Notes under the pieces: model-generated
The model's database searches: none
The model's input: the letters and a program-made list of their open reading frames with translations, nothing else
What the model was told of the DNA's origin: nothing
Shown: piece after piece, positions 56,526 to 64,000 of the stretch
How the letters are laid out: every line of letters begins with the position of its first letter
Numbering within the stretch: the first letter of the stretch is position 1
Program-made: the position numbers and the translations under genes
DNA from: Cryptomeria japonica
Taxonomy: Eukaryota; Streptophyta; Pinopsida; Cupressales; Cupressaceae
Direction of reading: 5' to 3'
Assembly (NCBI RefSeq): GCF_030272615.1
Contig: NC_081410.1
Coordinates: forward strand, 139,476,849-139,540,848
Length of the DNA stretch: 64,000 nt

Positions 56526-59370
56526 ATGGCTTCTGCATCGCACTCTAGTTCTAGTGCACCTATGGAGTCAGCTGAATTCATTCAAAGAAAAATGAAATAC
56601 AATGCCCTATCGCAAATACCCGCCAGAGTCATTATCGAAGGAGATATTTCAGGGTACATCGACTACAAATTAGAAGACCTTGGATCCTTAGCGATTCATT
56701 CCTAGGTAAGTTTGCTTTGTGGGGATGATAAGAAGATCAAACCGGAATATAGCATTCTGGAGAGGAAGAAACATCACAATGTGGTTTACTTTCTTGAAGA
56801 GTTCACAAAAGACCACATTTGCATCATCCTGAGCAGAGTGCATGGTGACAAGATGTATCTCGAAAGGATGCATGACATTACACCTGAAGAAATTCATGCC
56901 GTCACTGGTTTCTGCAACATTGGTGAGGTGCCAGCCCTATGGAAGGTCATCAAGATTGAAATGACTAAGCTCTCTAGTTCTCTAAGTGACCAACAGGGAA
57001 TGACTGTCAAAACCATCAAAGATGATTTGGTCAAGTACGCTTGCATGGTGATTGGATACCAAATGTTTCATGCTAGCTAAATAAAATTTGTCTCTATTGC
57101 TGTGGTTAATGCCACCTATAGAATGATCATGGAGGATGCCTCATTTGATCTATACACCTATTTGTAGAAGAAACTTCTATTAAACTTAAAGTCCATGAAA
57201 CAAGACAATGCCCTAAGATTCAAATTTGGACAGCTTTTGGTGGGTTTGTTTTTCTATTTTCAAGGCTATTTCTTGGGAGTCAGTGATATTCAATGGTTTG
57301 TTGACCAACCGGTCACCAAATAAATTAGGGAAAGTCTTCAAGTGGTGGGAACCAGATATCCTGAAGTCTTGAATAAATATTTTGATGAATTCAAGTGGAA
57401 GATGCACCAGAGGATGAGGATATCTGGTGATATTGTTAAGAAGTATGAAGAGGACATCTGCTTTACCATTAGAGTAGATGAGTGCATAATGGAGGTGGTA
57501 GAGCCCAGACAGGAAGAAGTAGAACCTATGGGATATGAGGTGATGTATGACATGTTGGATGGGTATGCCTCCACCCTAATTGCCTCTCCTTTAAATGCAA
57601 AGAAAAAGATAACCGACACCTACTTGGAAAGGGTAACACCGGTTGAAGAACCTTCAGTGAAAAAGGGAAAGGAAGTGCCATCGGTATCGGCACTGGTTAC
57701 CTCGGCCAGCCCAAAAGTGACCAAGCAGCCACCTTCCAAGAAGAAACTAGAAGTTGCACCCGCTAAAGTATTTGAAAGGAAGTGGAAGACCAAAAACAAC
57801 TCACCTGGGTCTGAGGATACAGGATCATTGTGCAACCTAAGAAGATAAGGTAGACAAGGAAGAAGGAAAAAACTACCGGCAATACACCTACATCATCAGC
57901 ACCGGTAAATATTGACGTCTCTTCTTATAAGCTAATGACACATTGTCAAAGGACTATTAAGAATATAAGAAGAAAATTGCTTAGTGATCTGAAGGAGTGT
58001 TTTGATGATTTTACCGATAGTGAGAAAGAGGAAATAGAGTGGGAAGTCATTAATTATTTGTGTATGAATAACTGGTCGCCATCAAAAATTAGATATGAGG
58101 CACCTAATTCTTTATACAATTCTTTGGACAACAAATGGCACATTGCCATAGAAAAAGAATAGGAAATAAGGAAGAAAGTATTTGCTCAATACTTTCCTGA
58201 AGCCTCCAATTCTGAATTATTTGAGATTATGGACAGGCATAAAGGTCTCTTCTTCATGAGAAGAAGAAGACTTAGGCTGCTAGAAGGCAAAGCCTCTGAA
58301 GAAGATAAGGACACTCATCTGCATGCCAAAGTTGTTGTCTAGTTGCATCAAGTGTCTAAAGCCAACAAGAAGGCCGAACAAGAACCGAAAATCAAAAAAT
58401 CAGATGAGGTATATGACAGTGAAGGAGAACCAGTTACTGAACAGGTGGACACTATTGAAATTGATGCTTTAGATGGTGAAGATATCACTCCAGACGCAAA
58501 AAAGGAAAAGGTTGATAAGGAAAAATAAGACAAGGAGAAATAGGATAAAGAAAAAGTAGAGAAGCAGAAGTTGGACAAGGAAAAGGATGATAAAGAGAAA
58601 GCGGAAAAAGAAGAAGAGAAAAATAAAGAAGAAGAGAAGAGGGAACAAGATGAAGAGAAGAAGAAACAAGAGGAGGAGAAGAGGAAAGCAGAGGAGGAAA
58701 AGAAAGAAGAGGAAAAGAGGAAAGAAGAGGAGAAGAGAAAAGTAGAGGAGGAAAAGAAAGAAGAGGAGAAGCAGAAAAATGAGGAGAAGAAGAAACAAGA
58801 AGAGGAGAAGTGAAAAGAAGAAGAAAGAAATGAGGAAGAGAAGAAAAAGCATGAAGCGAAACAAAGGGAGAAAGAAGAGGAAAAGAAATGAGTGGAAGAG
58901 AAGAAGGAAGTAGAAAAGAGAAAACAAGTGGAGATTCCAAAGGCAACCGGTGGTCAAGCTAAACTAGCTGATATCACCAGTCCTCTTGACCTCCAATCTG
59001 TAGATGAATCAGAGCTACTACAAGGCATAAAGCTAGCATAAGAAAGACTAGAAACATTGAGGAGAAAAAAGGAGAAGGATGTCATTCACACTACGATTGA
59101 CACCCTTACCAGTTTGATTCTAGGTACCAACCTTCCCGGTATCGATTCCTCTCTGGCCTAACTAAAACTTCTATGTATAGTGGTAGAGGACCAAGTACAA
59201 TGCTTGGAGGAAGTTGTTGAAGTTAATGCATAGAAGAAGCATCAAAAGGCACTAAACATTGTCTTAGTAAATAAACTAAATGAGCTCTGGTCTCAACTTT
59301 AGAAAGAGAAGAAGGATATAACAGATGCTATGGATGAGCAAAATAAGCCAACCCCATCTATTTTGTGATG
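56526..59370 (+). pseudogene. Large unknown extra ORF of element G
   Basis: From ATG 56526 (ASASHSSSSAPMESAEFIQR) one frame with four stops runs to 57848. A shift near 57820 leads to a second frame to about 59370. The globular part has YSILERKKHHNVVYFLEEF, MHDITPEEIHAVTGFCNIGE, NATYRMIMEDASFDLYTYL and FGQLLVGLFFYFQGYF. Then a Lys/Pro/Ser-rich linker (57640-57800), a helical part (57935-58330) and about 190 residues almost entirely Glu and Lys (58400-58960), a single charged helix. No catalytic motif is recognised. The order parallels the E ORF and the PMD cargo. Confidence 0.65.
58500..58930 (+). repeat. Purine-only GAA/GAG/AAG run
   Basis: Nearly pure purine on the plus strand for over 400 bp, coding for Glu/Lys repeats (EEEKRK, EEEKKE). 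The opposite strand shows spurious long Leu/Phe/Ser frames. Confidence 0.9.
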
Positions 59371-60041
59371 ATGTGCTTGCATAGAAGGACAAACTACAAT
59401 CTGATTTGCAGGCATACATAAGCAACTTTAAGATGCCATATGATTATTTCACTACACATGGGCAAACTGTTCACCAGTATCAGCTCTAGTCTGCCAGGAT
59501 AGAATTGGAGATTAGCAGCCAGACAAGGGATTTGTAGGAGCTACAACTGGTTTTATTACCCAGATTGCAAATTCTTCAGAAGTGCTTTCTCAATCTGGAA
59601 GCATTGACAGTAACTCAAGAGATGAGTATAATTGATGCCATGGAAGAATAGATATCACAAATGCAGACGAAAAGTGAGGTTGCTACCTCATTACTTGAGT
59701 CATGGTCTTTATCCATGAAGACTTTTATGCAGGATTTTAAATCAATTTTTGATAAGTTTCACTCATTATTGTCATAACCACTTATTTATCTTAATAATAA
59801 TGAGAAACAGGGGTTATTCTGTAGTACTTTGTCATTGTTGGCAAAGGGGGAATAGTATCTAAATTTTTTTTGGTGAATGTTATGTATACTTTCATGTTAT
59901 TTCTTTAAGGGAGTAGCATACATTGTAATTTCTGCAAAAAGGGATAGTGTATATGCTTAGGGGGATTAATTTTGATTATGGCATATTTTTGTTATAAAGC
60001 ACTTAGATGTCAAAATTTTCCTAAGTGTTTCCATCAATGCC
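59371..60041 (+). other. 3' region of G with repeated purine runs
   Basis: Decayed coding-like sequence to about 59780, then purine runs: GGCAAAGGGGGAATAGTAT (59846-59864), TTTAAGGGAGTAG (59905), AAAAAGGGATAGTG (59937) and CTTAGGGGGATTAA (59957), all before the last tract. Confidence 0.6.
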
Positions 60042-60053
60042 AAAGGGGGAGAT
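60041..60053 (+). promoter_or_regulatory. Polypurine tract of element G
   Basis: CAAAGGGGGAGAT directly before TGTTCGCATTTTG. Confidence 0.88.
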
Positions 60054-61199
60054 TGTTCGCATTTTGATGATGTTGTGATTGTCATTGATGGACACACACT
60101 TGTTTTATGATCACTTCCTTATGTATAAGTTATGCTCAACTGGTAATTACTCCAACTGGTATTATGCATTATAGTCTTTAGACTATCTATGTTTTGCAGA
60201 ATGTGTTAACCAATCACTAACTGACTGAAGACCCAAAGTGGTATGAATACCTCAAGTGGTTCGAGGATCTCAAGTGGAATGAAGGAATAAAGCAGCAATT
60301 ATCATTTTTCCCAGTCTTCATTTTGTCAACCGATAATTGGTAAAATGTATGAACTGGTATTACTCTATGATAAGTTACCAACCGGTATTTTTGTGATGAG
60401 TTATCATCCACCAACACTTTGGTGGTGATTTTGTGTCATGTTACCAAATGTTTCTAGATGCACTAAACCTAGAAACTTGCAATGTAATCCTATTGGACCG
60501 ACATGAAATCAAATTCCTTTATAAGGACATCATGTCTAGGGTTTTAGGAGTTGATAGGGGTTTTAGTGGTTGATGAGAGTTTTGTATGTGCAATCATAGA
60601 AGAGAAGATTAGGTCTATGTGAAGAAATAGAGTGTGGAGATATTGAAGACTGAAGTAATGCTAAATGTGAATTGAAAATAAGCTATCATGGATCTAACCA
60701 AGCATACTGTGCTAGTATCTACATCACTCACTTGTTGATTACTCACATCTTCGACAAGTCTAAAACCCTTAACTGGGTAGGCCTGGCAAAGCCTTTGTAA
60801 ATCCTCTAACAAGGTGGTTCACAATTGTGAATCTGAAATCCTCTCACAAGGTAGTCTCTAATAGGACTTATCTCCTAATAGAGATCTAGATTCCTAACAG
60901 GATCTATTCTGGTGAAGAACATTGTATGACCTTAACCAGTCTGACCTTAATCAGTCAGGTTTCTATTCTGCAGATAGTTACTTGTGAGTTTCTGCTCACC
61001 ATTTGGGTTTCCACGTCAAAATCTCTTATGTTATAGTGATTGTGCTCTTGTGGGTGAATGCTTTATTTGTTGTTTGGTTTGCATTTGTCTTAACTGGTTG
61101 GTTAGTAAATCTGTTATACTGGTTAACTGCTAAACTATTTAAGAGTTTAAGTTCATTATTTTTTGGTATACTAATTAACCCCCCTCTTAGTATTCATCA
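60054..61199 (+). repeat. 3' LTR of element G
   Basis: Direct repeat of 53553-54743, ending TATTCATCA before GATCT. A short deletion has removed part of the U5 block near 61000. Confidence 0.95.
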
Positions 61200-61204
61200 G
61201 ATCT

Positions 61205-61760
61205 AAGTTCTTGGATTGCATATACTCTTATAGCATACTGAGGTTGAAGAGTTCTAAGCATTTTACTTACTATTGTGTCATCATCTATTTTACCTCTAGT
61301 GCTCTTTATGCCACCAACAAATTCTTTGATTCTCCAACCATACTGTGCAATGTTTTCTCCTTCAAGCATTCTCATGTCATCAAACTTTCCTCTCAAGATT
61401 TCCTCTTTGGCTCTTTGTGCATGCTCATCTCCTCCATAGATTATATCTAACTTTTCCTAAACCTTGCCCATAGTTTCCAATCCTTGAACATCAATATATT
61501 CAAAATTAGATAAAGTAATAACAATAGCTTCTAAGGCTTGCATGTTCTCTTTCTTCTCTTTGAGTTCATCCCATGTCAAGAGAGTAGTAGTAGGAGAAAC
61601 ATATTTTATTTCAACTTGCTTCCAATATTGTACACCAAGACCTTTCATGTAGATATTCATTCTATCTTTCCAGATCTTGTAGTTATCCTTGTTTAACTTA
61701 GGACCCTATTTCTTCATCATCTTGACTTCCTCAGTATCTTTCCCTCAAGTGGTTAGGATT
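61205..61760 (-). pseudogene. N-terminal gag of element I
   Basis: On the minus strand GPKLNKDNYKIWKDRMNIYM (about 61710-61650), LTWDELKEKKENMQALEAI and GENIAQYGWRIKEF are typical Copia gag (UBN2) landmarks. Stops lie near 61743, 61710 and 61457. It is separated from its C-terminus (53547) only by G and its target duplication. Confidence 0.85.
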
Positions 61761-61780
61761 TCTACATATAGAGGACCAAA

Positions 61781-61794
61781 GCTCTAATACCAAT
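61781..61794 (-). promoter_or_regulatory. Primer-binding site of element I
   Basis: On the minus strand ATTGGTATTAGAGC follows the LTR end TTAACA; methionine-tRNA type. Confidence 0.85.
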
Positions 61795-63037
61795 TGTTAA
61801 TTCTATGAGGATCCGGTTAATACTGAGAGGGGGGTAAATCAATATTAATACCAATTTGAAACTTTAAACCCAAATCCAACTTGATTTAACACATATTCCA
61901 ATTCATTAAATAGTACCGGCAATCACTAATAAATCTCTGATAAACTTCTATAACCGATGTATTCAGAAATAATGAATAAACTAAAGATAATCAATAACAT
62001 CACATGAAAATCATTCCACATGAACACCATATTTTTGACATAGAAACCCAAATAGGGAAAAACCATGGTGGGAGTTAGTACCCACAAATATTTGTACTCT
62101 TTTGAAGTACGCCTTGTTAGGAGCTTAGCCCTATTAGGAGCGTACAATACACCTTGTTAGGAGAAGACCATGTTAGGAGTCACCCAGTTAAGAGCTTAAT
62201 GACCTGTTAGGATCAACCTCATGAGAGGATTTACCACTCTTTTTTAGAGCTACCCTTTTAGGGGATTTACAAGATTAGGGCCTGTCAGGACCTACCTGGT
62301 TAAGGGATTTAATCTGTTGTAATTGTTAGAGAACAACAGTGAAAAAGTGATATATTACTTGCACTTCTCATCTTGCTAAATCAAATCTAGTTATACTCCA
62401 CTATTTGGAACTCTTTGGTAGATCTTACTCTTCTCTGATACGACTTCACACTCTTCTCTAAGATCATGGACACAATAAACATCAACTAAGCCAACATAGA
62501 AAATTCTCTCCACTAGATCAACCACTAAACCCTAAATTACATCATAGATCATCACAAATTTCTATCACTCATTACAAATCATCACAAATCTCTATCACTC
62601 ATTACAGATCATCATATGGATCATTACAATCAATTACAAACCAATATCAATCATTGAATGATCATAAGTCATCACAACAAGTTGATCTAGTACAAAGTCA
62701 AACCCTTAGCTCATTCCCAGGACATTCACTCTCCAAATGCGCCAAAACATCTTTCAAACATTTCATGCGGTTTGTGCCACATTATCATTAACATGTAGAC
62801 TTGATGTCGATCAGCGCCATACCAAAAATCATTACCGGTTTTATGATTTCTTCACCAGTTCTAAAACCCTACTAAAACCCTAGCAAAACTTCATCAGAAA
62901 TTAAAAACATGCCTTCTGATAGTCATCACAAGATGCAGTTCTAGTCAGATACTCATTACCATGATAACAAGTTACATTCCAAGCCACAAATCACCAAACA
63001 TCCGCTTTAAGTAAAACATCTCTTCATTTACCGGTTA
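61795..63037 (-). repeat. 5' LTR of element I, interrupted by H
   Basis: Plus-strand start TGTTAATTCTATGAGGATCC, matching 48199 onward. It contains two copies of a 30-bp unit (ATCATCACAAAT, TCTATCACTC; 62548-62607) absent from the other LTR. It stops at GGTTA 63033-63037, where 49355 continues with AATTCC. Confidence 0.9.
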
Positions 63038-63867
63038 TGTTGGAATTCTACACTCAATGAGAATGGTTGATGTTGTCATTGATGGCAACCAACCAATAAT
63101 AGGTTGTACAAGTTCACCAACAACATAGATATCATACACCGGCAGGCATATTCATCGACATCCATATTACACCGACAATGAAGTATACCGGCACTCAGGT
63201 TGACATGAAACAAAGTTTTACTTATATGAATTGTATTGTAAATGTAATTAATTATTTGTAAGTTGACTGATGTATTGTAAAGACTCATATATGTATGATA
63301 TCTTATAGGTCAATTTTGATATAGCATAGGATAGAACAATATTATGTAGAAGGTAGTGAAAGGGGTTTGTAATAAGGCAGATAGGTTATGTGAGTGAATT
63401 TTATTCACCGGCAAGGTTTTTGGTTAAGGTTTCTAACAGAGCTTAAACCAGTACTGAATCAAGCATTGCAGATGCTAATTTGAGCAGTACATTATCTTGA
63501 ATTTAATTATCCATTTTGTAGTCAATGAGACTCTTCTATTGAGCAGTGAGCTCTAGGCTGTTGGCCATCCTACATGTGCAGGCCCATATTGTAAGTAATA
63601 TTTATTCATATTGGCTAGTGAGTAAATATTGTGGGTCACAAATCCCACCGAGGTTTTTCCCTTACCAGGTTTCCTCGCTAAAATATCTTGTGTTATGGTG
63701 TGCATTTATGTTGTCTCTGTTATTTCTATTTGTTGCATTTTTACTTGTTTACCAGTACATTAATTTGAGTTGCAAAGTTATAAATAAGTTAAATTATTCC
63801 ATAAACTGGTTAGACACTGATTCACCCCACCCTCTTAATGTCTTTGGGACTGTCATTTCTTCTAACA
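63038..63867 (+). repeat. 5' LTR of element H
   Basis: TG...CA termini, C-rich stretch CCCCACCCTCTTAATGTC near the 3' end and U5 block as in A, F, G and I. The left edge was fixed by comparing the broken LTR of I with its intact copy. Confidence 0.85.
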
Positions 63868-64000
63868 ATTGGTATCAAAGCCTGGTCCTCTATTTGCAAA
63901 ATCATAAAATCTTGAGGAAGATTTTGAAACCAGTACTGATGGAGAGTTTGAGAAAACAGTTGGAAGGAGCTCTTAAAGATTTTGATGCAGAAAAATTGAA
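63038..64000 (+). mobile_element. Element H: 5' end of an LTR element running off the window
   Basis: LTR 63038-63867 (TGTTGGAATTCTACACTC...CTTCTAACA) with the U5 block CCGAGGTTTTTCCCTTACC near 63648. The primer site ATTGGTATCAAAGCC follows at 63868-63882. The start of an ORF (ATG 63939, ESLRKQLEGALKDFDAEKL) looks like a coiled coil, as in element G. Confidence 0.85.

Larger units (their letters stand above)
53553..61199 (+). mobile_element. Element G: LTR element with gag and a large extra ORF, no pol
   Basis: LTRs 53553-54743 and 60054-61199, flanked by GATCT (53548-53552 and 61200-61204). It interrupts the gag of I. Inside are a gag-like ORF (54794-56074), an extra ORF (56526 to about 59370) and purine runs before the 3' LTR. 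No protease, RT, RNase H or integrase motif is visible, so it is non-autonomous. LTR copies differ by several percent by eye. Confidence 0.92.
48199..63037 (-). mobile_element. Element I: decayed Copia retrotransposon, minus strand
   Basis: The 3' LTR is 48199-49597; the 5' LTR starts at 61795 and is cut at 63037 by H. A primer site adjoins the right LTR, a polypurine tract the left. Coding order on the minus strand: gag, zinc knuckle, protease, integrase, RT, RNase H, the Copia order. Element G (53553-61199) interrupts gag. Without G the internal region is about 4.5 kb, a normal Copia length. It is the only Copia-type pol source in the window. Confidence 0.93.

Noticed and set aside
58469-58957. 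Long Leu/Phe- and Ser/Pro-rich minus-strand ORFs
   Set aside because: Shadows of the purine-only Glu/Lys run of element G.

Overview
The window looks like plant nuclear DNA from a large, repeat-packed genome. A gymnosperm is my best guess, with low confidence. I found no host gene, rRNA, tRNA or CRISPR array. Almost everything is nested LTR retrotransposons. The lineages are Ty3/Gypsy of the Tat/Ogre type (gag-pro-RT-RNase H plus a second RNase H-integrase, with a G-patch), Ty1/Copia, and several elements that have lost or never had pol. Letters A to J below are my own labels.

Layout of the left cluster (1-48198). The outermost host is element J (+). Only the end of one extra ORF (45423-45842), a polypurine tract and a probable LTR (46063-~46940) are visible. 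Element A (+), a Copia-like element with gag but no pol, sits in J and ends at 45422. The 5' LTR of A was hit twice, 223 bp apart, by related Tat-type elements in the same orientation. C (<1-4196) shows only its 3' end. B (4425-31547) is complete, with two LTRs and an ACCAG target duplication; the uninterrupted site can be read in the 3' LTR of A. B itself received F (5827-7351, solo-LTR-like) and D (15858-23626, minus strand, gag-protease only). The 3' LTR of A received E (38666-44943), an unclassified insertion carrying a long antisense ORF.

Layout of the right cluster (48199-64000). I is a decayed Copia element on the minus strand. Its gag is split by G (53553-61199, GATCT duplication), an LTR element with coiled-coil, zinc-knuckle gag, a large extra ORF and no pol. 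The 5' LTR of I is broken by H (from 63038, running off the window).

How the parts fit. B and I once encoded the enzymes. A, D, G and probably H could only have moved with pol supplied in trans. The most distinctive content is the cargo. B and C each carry, antisense and just inside the 3' LTR, a decayed plant-mobile-domain (PMD) gene with a low-complexity linker and coiled-coil tail. E, G and J carry other extra ORFs whose products show a globular domain, a disordered linker and a charged or coiled tail. All coding regions have stops or frameshifts; D is closest to intact.
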